Shown here in pieces: positions 36,723 to 44,396 of a stretch of DNA of 64,000 nt (its first letter is position 1; each line of letters opens with the position of its first letter). The position numbers and the translations under genes are program-made. Under the pieces are notes generated by a model, which saw only the letters and a program-made list of their open reading frames with translations, was not told where the DNA came from and ran no database searches. The stretch is from Natronolimnobius sp. AArcel1 (GTDB taxonomy: Archaea > Halobacteriota > Halobacteria > Halobacteriales > Natrialbaceae): the NCBI RefSeq assembly GCF_011043775.1, contig NZ_JAAKXY010000008.1, positions 44,822-108,821 of the forward strand, read 5' to 3'.

Positions 36723-36961
36723 TGCATAAGGTGGGATTCTCGAAGACGGCTGAGCGCCATCTTCGGTGGTGCGTGGGCAAGGGGGTGATGTCTTCGCACG
36801 GATGCCGGTGGCAACGACAATCCCCCACCCCCTTGCCATTTCAAAAATAGGAACGATCCATATTAAGCCTACTTGCCAACTAATTTGGAAAGCGGACAAC
36901 GGGAATGGAAGGGAGGTGATTGTGGATGTCAATGAAGACTGAGCCACTCGTCCTGAACTCC
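36719..36961. repeat. 243-bp repeat, copy B
   Basis: Direct counterpart of 26730-26972, equal length and nearly identical. Its left edge falls inside the coiled-coil fragment. The next gene starts 59 bases after its right edge. Confidence 0.75.
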
Positions 36962-37019
36962 AATGTAGCAAGAAGAGGCCTCACCTGTGTACTGAAATAA
37001 TTCTGTGCACGGTGGATAT

Positions 37020-37613
37020 ATGACAGAGTACCCCGTTAGTGAGTATATGGAAATAACTGATACGCCTGATGGAATACCCGGTGAGGACGAAGAGCCGCCT
37101 GATTTCGATGCCTGGGAATCTCCTGAAGAGTTGCTAGCGGGGAAGCCAACGAGAGAGCGGCTGCTTGATGTCGTAATGCAGTTGCGGGAGCCGACGAAGG
37201 TATCAAAGATTGCTGAACGTGCAGATTGTGATACGGAGACCGCGCGTGATTATCTGGAGTGGTTTACGGAGATGGGAATGGTCCGTGAACTGTCCGGTCG
37301 ACCTGTGCGGTACGAGCGGAATAATTCGTATCTGACGTGGCGCAGGATCGAGCAGATTCGCGGACAGTATTCGGAAGCAGAGATCGTCGAGCAACTCAAA
37401 GACACGCTTGACGCAACTGAGGAATACCGCCAACGCTTCGATGCGACGTCTCCGAGTGAGGTGTCGCTGGTTGATGAAAGCCGTGAAAGAGCTATTGAGG
37501 ACGTCTGGGAGGCGGTATCTACCTGGAAGACGCTCGAGAAACGGGCGGCATTGCTAGATGCGGCACGCCGTGATGATCTGTCGAGTGGACGCGCTGGGGA
37601 AGTCAATGCCTGA
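37020..37613 (+). CDS. HTH protein (DUF7342-like), first gene of a two-gene module
   Basis: The 197-residue product starts at ATG 37020 (MTEYPVSEYMEITDTPDGIP). A winged-helix domain spans about residues 45-115 (ERLLDVVMQLREPTKVSKIA, TARDYLEWFTEMGMVRELSG). A helical C-terminal part follows (RRIEQIRGQYSEAEIVEQLK). Proteins of this layout also occur at 39011 and 49260, each directly followed by a small protein with conserved histidines. I infer a regulator/antitoxin role. The stop overlaps the next start (ATGCCTGA). Confidence 0.65.
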   Translation: MTEYPVSEYMEITDTPDGIPGEDEEPPDFDAWESPEELLAGKPTRERLLDVVMQLREPTKVSKIAERADCDTETARDYLEWFTEMGMVRELSGRPVRYERNNSYLTWRRIEQIRGQYSEAEIVEQLKDTLDATEEYRQRFDATSPSEVSLVDESRERAIEDVWEAVSTWKTLEKRAALLDAARRDDLSSGRAGEVNA

Positions 37614-38034
37614 GGGAGAATCAGATGACATTGGCGGTATCGATAGTGACGTCCTAGAGCGAATTGGTCGGCGGTTGCGCAGCAGCGCTCGGTTCTCAAG
37701 TGTTGAATATCGGCCTGCGTATGCACCGAACGCTGTAGTGGCAGATTTTGATGACGGGTATTTTCCGCGGGATGTTGAGCGTGCGTATCTTCGTATTCGC
37801 TGGTTCGAGACGGACGATTTCAATGTACACTATTCGGAGCAGTACCGTGATAGGGAAACGTGGGAGTGTCGGTGGGATAGGCATCCGAACAGTCACAACG
37901 ACCGAGAACATATTCATCCGCCGCCAGATGCGCCAACACCTAGAGAAGATACAGCGTTCGCTAGCGATTGGCGGGAAGTGATTTCATATGTATTATCGGA
38001 GTTGGATGAGCGAATTCACTCGTTCTGGGAATGA
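37606..38034 (+). CDS. Small His-rich protein, partner of HTH gene (candidate toxin)
   Basis: The 142-residue product starts at ATG 37606. A beta-rich core (YLRIRWFETDDFNVHYSEQY) leads to the motif CRWDRHPNSHNDREHIHPPP, i.e. W-x-x-H-x5-H-x4-H-x-H. It ends with an amphipathic helix (DWREVISYVLSELDERIHSF). Related proteins at 38571 and 49799 share the strand, the W-H motif and the final helix. The clustered histidines suggest a metal or RNase-type site, by analogy with DUF6516, but no activity is known to me. Its stop is 3 bases from a truncated coiled-coil copy. Confidence 0.6.
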   Translation: MPEGESDDIGGIDSDVLERIGRRLRSSARFSSVEYRPAYAPNAVVADFDDGYFPRDVERAYLRIRWFETDDFNVHYSEQYRDRETWECRWDRHPNSHNDREHIHPPPDAPTPREDTAFASDWREVISYVLSELDERIHSFWE

Positions 38035-38036
38035 TG

Positions 38037-38551
38037 AGCTCGAGCAGACCCGAGCGTCGGCGACAATCCCTGGGAGACCGGTTGCAAGGACATCCAAGAG
38101 TACCTCAAGGCGAGTGATCTCAGGCATTGGATTCGCCGGCAAGAGCCTGGCATCAGCAAGAGTTATGCGAAAAAGTTGGTCTCGAGGGTGATCGACGCTA
38201 TCCTCGATCTCTCGAAGCATCGGGTGGCTATCCGGAAACGGACAGAGCGCAAGAACGGCCTCGAGTACACGGAGCGTCGGCTCGTGATCCCCGAAGACGT
38301 CGAGATCCCTGGAGAGACGACAGGTGATGAGTAGAAGCCAGTGACACCTGCTGTCCTCGGATGACCGGGGACAGGGGGTGAGAAAACGCCTCGAGAGAGG
38401 CCGTTTGACTCTCACGGAAACCTAATTCACAGCACGAGAGCGGGTGTACGAGGGGTGGTTACCGGTGGGTGTCTCGCTCGAGTAGTCGTCGGTAGTCACA
38501 CTGAAGGACAAGGGTTGGAGGAGATACTGAAGACAACAGCTGTCACTGGAG
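38037..38551 (+). repeat. Coiled-coil repeat copy (3' CDS fragment plus tail)
   Basis: From ~38038 the sequence matches the last ~98 codons of the full gene (ARADPSVGDNPWETGCKDIQ to GETTGDE, stop 38332-38334) almost perfectly, then the full tail to 38551. The match begins within 4 bases of the stop codon of the preceding candidate toxin gene. The stop of the next, leftward gene lies 20 bases after the tail. Confidence 0.8.
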
Positions 38552-38570
38552 ACTCCAACTTGTCGACGAC

Positions 38571-39008
38571 TCACTCTTGAAGATGCGCTTGAAGTTCGTC
38601 GAGAATTTCCCACACAACCCGTGCTGGCTCTTGACTACCAAACTGGAACCTTTGATACGAGTAATCATCAGTCCCAGACTCCCGCTCTTGGTAATGACCC
38701 CACCCGGTTACGTGATCCTGTTTGTGATGATGCCACCCACAATCGAACCCTGACTCGTCCGAATAGTGGAAAATGAATTCAGGACGGTCATTCGGTTCAG
38801 TTACGAACCACCGGACAGTCAGTGTTCCACTCGGAGTATCTGTTCCAATGTGTGATGGTTCAATTTCTGCTCTCAATTCGGTATGAAGAGTATCGTGGGG
38901 AAGCCCCTTAACACTCATGACAGGATGGCGATTAAGCTCCCTGCGGATCTGTCGTAGTGCTTCATGTGCTATCTGGCGAGAATCATGACCCCCGTCGAAA
39001 ACATACAT
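38571..39008 (-). CDS. Small His-rich protein, partner of HTH gene (candidate toxin)
   Basis: A 145-residue protein starting at ATG 39008 (MYVFDGGHDSRQIAHEALRQ); a TTG at 39014 would overlap the upstream stop. Beta strand LTVRWFVTEPNDRPEFIFHY is followed by FDCGWHHHKQDHVTGWGHYQ, again W-H-x3-D-H-x4-H, and a final helix PARVVWEILDELQAHLQE. It shares the layout of the protein at 37606. It is translated after the HTH gene at 39011 in one leftward unit. Confidence 0.6.
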   Translation of the reverse strand: MYVFDGGHDSRQIAHEALRQIRRELNRHPVMSVKGLPHDTLHTELRAEIEPSHIGTDTPSGTLTVRWFVTEPNDRPEFIFHYSDESGFDCGWHHHKQDHVTGWGHYQERESGTDDYSYQRFQFGSQEPARVVWEILDELQAHLQE

Positions 39009-39010
39009 AT

Positions 39011-39535
39011 TCAAGCGTGAAGGCGGTTATCCAAGTCTGCATATTCACTGTAGTTGTTGATTGCATCGTTAGTGATCGAGAGATGGTAAAGAGCCAATTC
39101 CCAATCACTGGCATCCCTGATGATCTCTCTTGTTTCCGTCGATGACTCAGTTTCTGCCGCCTGTTCCCGCAACGTTTCCGGTGAGCCGACCTCGTACTGT
39201 TCCCGGAACCCCTCAATATTTTCTTGGAGATCTGATTTGAGTTCCAGAAGTTCTTCGTGGTCATGATCGTTGATGAGACGTCGAAGTGTCCTGAACCGAG
39301 CGTAAAGTGGATCAGGTTCATATCGCGTTGCATCTTCTCCATCTACTGGCCGGATGATATCCATTTCAGCAAGACGCTTGAGGTGCTCATGGGCTGTCGT
39401 CTTAGAAACCGCAGCTTCCTCTGCAATATACTTCGCTGTCCGAGGACGGTCAACACCTTCTGCAATCGATCGAACCCTATCGAAAGCCGTTGTGTGCTCC
39501 CGCCATGCATCCACACCACGTTTTGTTTTGTCCAT
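39011..39535 (-). CDS. HTH protein (DUF7342-like), first gene of a two-gene module
   Basis: The 174-residue product starts at ATG 39535 (MDKTKRGVDAWREHTTAFDR). The winged helix lies at about residues 18-70 (RPRTAKYIAEEAAVSKTTAH, EHLKRLAEMDIIRPVDGEDA), and a coiled-coil-like C-terminal half follows (LLELKSDLQENIEGFREQYE). It closely resembles the HTH protein at 49260. The stop lies 2 bases before the partner's ATG. Both genes would be co-transcribed from a promoter near 39560. Confidence 0.65.
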   Translation of the reverse strand: MDKTKRGVDAWREHTTAFDRVRSIAEGVDRPRTAKYIAEEAAVSKTTAHEHLKRLAEMDIIRPVDGEDATRYEPDPLYARFRTLRRLINDHDHEELLELKSDLQENIEGFREQYEVGSPETLREQAAETESSTETREIIRDASDWELALYHLSITNDAINNYSEYADLDNRLHA

Positions 39536-39589
39536 ATAGAGAGTTACGCACTCCAGTCCAATAAAGTCATCTCCAATCCAGAAATATGA

Positions 39590-39712
39590 ACTTCGGCAGT
39601 CAATCACTCGCGTATTGGGACCTGCTGCCGATTCAGCAACTCGCAAAGATGGACGACGAGATGCTGCATGCAACGACGTCTTCGCTGCCCTCTCGGCTCG
39701 CTGCTAGAGTGT
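39590..39712 (+). pseudogene. Internal fragment of the coiled-coil repeat gene
   Basis: SQSLAYWDLLPIQQLAKMDD and LPSRLAAR match residues ~150-185 of the full protein. The fragment fuses in open sequence to a TnpB C-terminal remnant at about 39712. It has no tail. Confidence 0.65.
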
Positions 39713-39954
39713 GCGTCGTGCGGTGTGGAGACAGAGAAACCCATCTGGGTCAGGGAACACTCCTGTCCGAGTTGTGGGTTCGAGTGTAACCGGGATGCAA
39801 ATGCGGCGATGAATGTCCTGCAACGCGGCTTTTCTGAGTTAGGGCTGGGATGGCCCGAATCGACGCCTGTGGAGACTGCGTTCCCTACGGACACCACTCA
39901 GATGTCTGCAAAGCGCGTCGTAGAAACAGGAAGCCTCGAGGCTTAACCCCGAGG
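39712..39954 (+). pseudogene. TnpB C-terminal fragment with IS right end
   Basis: Reads CASCGVETEKPIWVREHSCP and GFECNRDANAAMNVLQRGFS, i.e. the zinc finger and RuvC-III (NRDANAAMN) of an IS1341-type TnpB, followed by the right-end hairpin CCTCGAGG-cttaa-CCCCGAGG. The catalytic N-terminal two thirds are missing. The right end lies inside a former nucleotidyltransferase gene. Confidence 0.75.
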
Positions 39955-40411
39955 CGATTCACCGATCGACTTGCCGAGGGGAACGTCTGATGGTCGACGA
40001 TGACGTCGTTGTCGATCGCCTCGAGTTGATCAACCAGTATACAACGAGTGCAAGGAGATGCAGGATGTCTCCAAAGCGACGTACCTCGATGATATCGTGC
40101 TCCAACGTGCTGTCGAGCGATCGCTGATGAACGCAATTCAGTCGTGTATCGATCTGGCGAGTCACATCCGAGCGGCAGAGGGCCTCGGCAATACCGAGAC
40201 CTCTCGCGAAGAAATCGAAGCGCTGGTCGACGCCGAGATTATTTCCACTGAAACCGGCTCGAAGCTCGCAGATGCGGTTGGATTTAGAAACCACCTCGCG
40301 CACCTATACGGTGATGTCGATCACGATCTGGTGTACGATGTATTACAGGACGATCTCGAATGGATCGATCGATTTCAGCAGGAAATCGCAGCGTGGTTTC
40401 GAAATCAATAG
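39955..40411 (+). pseudogene. hepT: HepT HEPN toxin with frameshift, preceded by MntA stub
   Basis: The HepT/DUF86 protein starts at ATG 39990 (MVDDDVVVDRLELINQY), then a 2-base insertion near 40038 shifts the frame. The rest (EMQDVSKATYLDDIVLQRAV, then GFRNHLAHLYGDVDHDLVYD) is open to 40411. RNHLAH is the HEPN R-x4-H RNase motif. Before it, 39955-39990 encode RFTDRLAEGNV and a TGA overlapping the ATG, which is the end of an MntA-type nucleotidyltransferase antitoxin. The rest of that antitoxin has been removed by the TnpB remnant. Confidence 0.75.
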
Positions 40412-40469
40412 CGTAGTACGGCTCGTGACGATCGGCCACCCCACTCGAGCCAGCTCTCACGAAAGTTTA

Positions 40470-40830
40470 CGACGAGAACCATCGACGCGATCCTCGAGCT
40501 CTCGAATCACCGCCTCGCGGTCCACAAACGAACCCAACGGACAAACGGCCTCGAGTACACCGAACGCTGGCTGATCCTCCCCGCTGACGCCGAGATTCCG
40601 GGTGGATCAGGAGGCGAGGCGTAACAATAGTGTCCTCGGGTGACCGGGGACAGTAGGTTTGTGGACGGCTCGAGAGAGGTTGCATGACTCTCGAGGAAGC
40701 CTCACTCACAGGATGCACGTGGGTGTACGAGGATTGGTTAGCGATTGGTGTCTCGCTCGAGTGGTCGTCGGTGGTCATACTGAGAGACAGGGGTTGGATG
40801 AGATTCCGAGGACAACAGCTGTTACTGGAG
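40470..40830 (+). repeat. Coiled-coil repeat copy (3' CDS fragment plus tail)
   Basis: TIDAILELSNHRLAVHKRTQ through EIPGGSGGEA corresponds to the last ~50 codons of the coiled-coil gene, more diverged than other copies. The tail runs to 40830. Its hairpin keeps the arms with loop GTGA instead of ATGA (40631-40652). The leftward ATPase gene ends 42 bases beyond. Confidence 0.75.
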
Positions 40831-40872
40831 TCTCGAACTCGTCGCTCTGTGTTCTACAAAGAGCTGGGAACG

Positions 40873-42252
40873 TCACCCGGACGCAAAAACAGCGGCGAGC
40901 TCTTCTGGCGTATACAGATAGAGGTCCGGACGTTCCGTTGCAAGCGTTTCCAATTCATCTGTGAACCCGGAACGCGAAAACAGGGTATACGCAATGGTAC
41001 GATCATCACCCTGCCATCGAACGTCTTCCTCGAGTGACTCGAGATCGGCTAGCAAACTGGTTCCGACAGCAGAAGTAGTCCACTTACATTCGCCGAGTAG
41101 TAGCGTATTCGTCTGTGAATCGAGTCCAACGACATCGATTTCTTCCTCCTTGTACCACCATCGACCGACACGAGAGCAGTCAACCGGAAATGCCGGTGTC
41201 TGGACTGCTTGTTGGCACACAATTTCAAACGTCTGACTCGTATGCTTCGGGAGTGAATCGGCAAGCGAGTCTCGAATTACTTCCGTTTGCCCCTGCTCGA
41301 GTGTTCCCCGATTTGGAGCGACAAACCTGAACCAGAACCGAAGATAATCATCTGCAATCCGGTATATGCCACGCCCGTCTGGATCAGTTACTGGTGTCTC
41401 TCGTTCAACAAGCGCTAGCTTCGAGAGGTTTTTGAGATACCGAGAGATACCGCTGGCATCTTTTCCGATCGTGTTCGCGATGTCTGTCACACGGGTCGCT
41501 CCCGCAGCAATTGCCTCGAGGATGGCCATGTATGTTGCCGGTTCTCGGAGCTCTTGCCGTAAGAGAAATTCTGGTTCTTCATACAGGAACGCTCCCTTTG
41601 AGAGGATGTGTGTCTCGATATTCGCCAGCAGTGAGTGATCAGGATCGAACTGCTCCAGATATGCCGGAATTCCACCAAGTACACTGTAGGCTTGGATCTG
41701 CGTATCAATATCATCGTCCGGAAAAAACGCCCGCATGTCCGCGAATGAGAGCGGAGCTAACTCCCACTGGCCGGTTCGTCGACCGTACAGCGGGCTTTCG
41801 TAACTCAATACACCCTCTTCCATCACCGAGATTGAAGATCCGAGAAGAACAAGGGAGATCTCCGTGCCTGCGAGTACCTCATCGACAATAGTTTGAAACA
41901 CAGAAGAGATCGTCTCGTCAGCCTCAACGAGATACGAAAATTCATCCAGAGCAACAACACATGGTCCATCAACTCGGTTTTTGAGATACTGGAATGCATC
42001 AACAAACCCATCAACGTTAGGGGTGATGTCGTCAAAAACCGCCGCACAGTGACTAGCAAACTGCGCAGCGTTGTGAGCTGAGCCACGCTGATCACAGAGA
42101 TAATACAGAGACTGCATCTCGAGCGTTTCCAGAGCCTTGGATACCAGTGTCGTTTTCCCCACACGACGCCGGCCATATACGACGAGTAATTGGCGCTCAT
42201 CCCGAGCGAGGTGTGAGGTGAGCCACTGTAGCTCTTCGTTGCGGTTGATCAT
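40873..42252 (-). CDS. Archaeal ATPase with DUF234 nuclease-like C-terminus
   Basis: The 459-residue product starts at ATG 42252 (MINRNEELQWLTSHLARDER). It has Walker A VYGRRRVGKTTLVSKALE, Walker B VVALDEFSYLVEAD, a sensor region LVLLGSSISVMEEG, a middle winged helix (GATRVTDIANTIGKDASGIS) and a C-terminal DUF234 domain. That domain contains EEIDVVGLDSQTNTLLLGEC followed by KW, a PD-(D/E)XK-like E-x-D...E-x-K pattern. The family is widespread in archaea and suspected of roles in defence or mobile elements. It lies alone between two coiled-coil repeat copies. Confidence 0.8.
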   Translation of the reverse strand: MINRNEELQWLTSHLARDERQLLVVYGRRRVGKTTLVSKALETLEMQSLYYLCDQRGSAHNAAQFASHCAAVFDDITPNVDGFVDAFQYLKNRVDGPCVVALDEFSYLVEADETISSVFQTIVDEVLAGTEISLVLLGSSISVMEEGVLSYESPLYGRRTGQWELAPLSFADMRAFFPDDDIDTQIQAYSVLGGIPAYLEQFDPDHSLLANIETHILSKGAFLYEEPEFLLRQELREPATYMAILEAIAAGATRVTDIANTIGKDASGISRYLKNLSKLALVERETPVTDPDGRGIYRIADDYLRFWFRFVAPNRGTLEQGQTEVIRDSLADSLPKHTSQTFEIVCQQAVQTPAFPVDCSRVGRWWYKEEEIDVVGLDSQTNTLLLGECKWTTSAVGTSLLADLESLEEDVRWQGDDRTIAYTLFSRSGFTDELETLATERPDLYLYTPEELAAVFASG

Positions 42253-42339
42253 TATGCACGAGATAATATGATCCAATGCATAATAAAGTGGTTGGTTAAA
42301 GCCCTCGGTCGAGATCGAAAGATGACCTCCACAGACTGC

Positions 42340-42770
42340 GTTACGGACAAACTCGTCTCGAGAGTGATCGACGCGATGCTGGACCTCTCAAAGCATCGCA
42401 TTGCCGTTCGGAAGCGTCAAGAGAGGAAGAACGGCCTCGAGTACACAGAACATCGGTTCATGCTTCCCACCGACGCAGCAATTCCGGGTGAGTCGCCTCG
42501 GGAACAAGCCCCAAGGCACTCTCGCTGTATCTCTGTAGAACAGGAGATGAGTAACAGCCGGTGACACCTGCTGTCCTCGGATGACCGGGGACAGGGGGTG
42601 AAAGAACGCCTCGAGAGGGGCCGTTTGACTCTCTCAGAAACCTAATTCACAGCACGAGAGCGGGTGTACGAGGGTTGGGTACCGGTGGGTGTGTCGCTCG
42701 AGTGGTCGTCGGTGGTCGGACTGAGAGACAGGGGTTAGAGAGGACTCTGAAGACAACAGCTGTCACCGGA
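42340..42770 (+). repeat. Coiled-coil repeat copy (3' CDS fragment plus tail)
   Basis: DKLVSRVIDAMLDLSKHRIA through AAIPGES matches the C-terminal ~60 codons, then a short extra stretch to 42564 and the tail to about 42770. The segment upstream (42186-42340, the ATPase 5' end) is duplicated at 48705-48860 together with this repeat. Confidence 0.75.
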
Positions 42771-42806
42771 ACGCTGTGAGCCGTAGTGCACAGAGTTATA
42801 CCGGTA

Positions 42807-42818
42807 CACTACGTAGTG
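42807..42818 (+). promoter_or_regulatory. Palindromic operator before VapBC-type pair
   Basis: CACTACGTAGTG is a perfect 12-bp palindrome lying 7 bases before the ATG at 42825. GTTATA at 42795-42800 is a plausible TATA box. This position would block transcription initiation and fits autoregulation by the HTH antitoxin. Confidence 0.5.
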
Positions 42819-42824
42819 AGCTAC

Positions 42825-43196
42825 ATGAGTCGGAATGATCGAGGTGAGTATTCATCGACGGTAACGGATGAGGAGATCCTTGCATTCATTGCTCGCGAGG
42901 ATCGCCCAATCCAGACAGCACAGTCAATCAGCGATCAGTTCGGTATCGATCGTTCGCAAGCCTACCGACGACTCCAACATCTTTCCGACGATGGCGTTCT
43001 CGAGCGATCAAAGGTTGGAGGGAGAGCTGTCGTATGGTGGCTCTCTACCGAGAGTGAGCAGGCGAGCGAAGCACTGATCAGTGACGTCAACCCAGACGAC
43101 CCACTGTTTGATCGCGAGACCTTCGAGGCAGGAGAGCCGACCACTACCTCCGAACGCATCGATGACATCCTCTACGGTGACGCTGAATTGGCATGA
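42825..43196 (+). CDS. vapB: HTH antitoxin of PIN toxin pair
   Basis: The 123-residue product starts at ATG 42825 (MSRNDRGEYSSTVTDEEILA). The winged helix at about residues 15-75 (IQTAQSISDQFGIDRSQAYR, HLSDDGVLERSKVGGRAVVW) is followed by an acidic C-terminal tail with DPLFDRETFEAGEPTTTSER, which likely contacts the toxin. The protein at 50985 is the same type. The stop overlaps the toxin ATG (ATGA). Confidence 0.75.
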   Translation: MSRNDRGEYSSTVTDEEILAFIAREDRPIQTAQSISDQFGIDRSQAYRRLQHLSDDGVLERSKVGGRAVVWWLSTESEQASEALISDVNPDDPLFDRETFEAGEPTTTSERIDDILYGDAELA

Positions 43197-43651
43197 GCCA
43201 GGAGACACCAACTCCACTCTTTATTGACACTGGCGGATTTTACGCGGCGTATGTCGAAGACGACGCTAACCATGCTCGAGCTTCAGCTGTGTTCGACGCG
43301 ATTCAGGCTGGTAAATACGGACCGATCTTCACGAGCCGGTACGTTCTTGCTGAGCTCGCGACCGTGATCCTCTACCGGAAAAGCCACTACCACGCTGTCT
43401 CGACGATCGAGGAGCTCCGGGCCTCAGAGACCATCAATGTGGTTCCAATGACTGAAGACATATTCGACGCGGCAAACCAGCGGTTCGTCGACTACGATGA
43501 CCAAGAAATCGCGTTCTTCGATCACCTTGGCGGTGCACTCGCTCGTGAATACGAGATTGAACATGTCTTCACATTTGATCCAGACGATTTCCATACGCTA
43601 GGATTCACTGTCGTTCCGGCCGATACGGCAGAAGGCACTCGATGTGGTTGA
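43193..43651 (+). CDS. vapC: VapC-type PIN toxin
   Basis: The 152-residue PIN protein has the first acidic residue in LFIDTGGFYAAYVEDDANH, the second in SRYVLAELATVILYR, and the third/fourth in DYDDQEIAFFDHLGGALA plus VFTFDPDDF. Family members are Mg-dependent endoribonucleases, often cutting tRNA or rRNA. It forms an overlapping operon with the HTH antitoxin and is intact. Confidence 0.85.
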   Translation: MSQETPTPLFIDTGGFYAAYVEDDANHARASAVFDAIQAGKYGPIFTSRYVLAELATVILYRKSHYHAVSTIEELRASETINVVPMTEDIFDAANQRFVDYDDQEIAFFDHLGGALAREYEIEHVFTFDPDDFHTLGFTVVPADTAEGTRCG

Positions 43652-43668
43652 CATCCACCCACGGCTTC

Positions 43669-43750
43669 ACAGTAGTTGCTGAAGTAGCCAAGCCACGATT
43701 ATCGTTGCGGTCGTTGTCTCGGTATGGTCGAGACAACCGAGGCAACACAG
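43669..43750 (+). mobile_element. ISH3-family left-end remnant
   Basis: ACAGTAGTTGCTGAAGTAGC and the following ~60 bases match the left end of the ISH3-type element at 62407, including the start of its transposase. The match breaks off at 43751, where a 50-bp solo IS end begins. Confidence 0.7.
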
Positions 43751-43800
43751 GTCAGTAACCCACGACTGAAGTCGTGGGCTTCCTCCTTGCATTTCTGTGA
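43751..43800. repeat. Solo IS200/IS605-type end, copy A
   Basis: A 50-bp sequence with hairpin CCCACGAC-tgaa-GTCGTGGG, identical to 45796-45845. It resembles the left subterminal hairpin of IS1341-type elements but has no element body attached. Confidence 0.65.
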
Positions 43801-44272
43801 AGCGACCGTCGACGAACACGCCGTTGACGGTCCCGATGGCCACCCCGAGCAGATCACGAGACGATGGCCAGCAGTACTTCCGGTTGCCTGAGCAGGCAGA
43901 TTCACTCGAGCGAGGCGAAGTCCCGCTTGCCTACACTCGATCTCTCGAAGCATCGAGTAGCCGTTCGCAAACAGACAGAGCGCAAGAACGGCCTCGAGTA
44001 CACTGAGCGTCGGCTCGTGATCCTCGAAGACGCCGAGATTCCAGGTGAGGAGTAGAAGCCGGTGACACCTGCTGTCCTCGGATGACCGGGGACAGGGGGT
44101 GAAAGAACGCCTCGAGAGGGGCCGTTTGACTCTCTCAGAAACCTAATTCACAGCACGAGAGCGGGTGTACGAGGGGTGGGTACCGGTGGGTGTGTCGCTC
44201 GAGTGGTCGTCGGTGGTCGGACTGAGAGACAGGGGTTGGAGTGGATTTTGAAGACAACAGCTGTCTCTGGAG
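43801..44272 (+). repeat. Coiled-coil repeat copy (internally deleted CDS plus tail)
   Basis: The coding part (stop 44053-44055) joins EQADSLERGEVPLAY directly to DLSKHRVAVRKQTERKNGLE, so ~80 internal codons are deleted. It then continues to EIPGEE. The complete tail follows to 44272, with the intact hairpin. Confidence 0.75.
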
Positions 44273-44321
44273 ACTCCAACTTATCAACCACTCACTCTTG
44301 GAGGAGTATTTAGAGTTTCGG

Positions 44322-44348
44322 CTATTATAGTTCAGACTATTATAGTTC
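44322..44348 (+). promoter_or_regulatory. Tandem direct repeats in ATPase promoter region
   Basis: CTATTATAGTTC occurs at 44322-44333 and again at 44337-44348, each with a TATA-like core, 49 bases upstream of the ATPase ATG. It may be a duplicated promoter element or a regulator site. Confidence 0.4.
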
Positions 44349-44396
44349 TGCTCGTAACTCCGGAGCACATATGTATCTCCTACCACGACTAGAAGT

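Noticed and set aside
40684..41037. Open frame in the coiled-coil tail (conserved VSLEWSSVV-like stretch)
   Set aside because: The frame is interrupted by stops in several other tail copies and no start is conserved, so a structural or site function is more likely.
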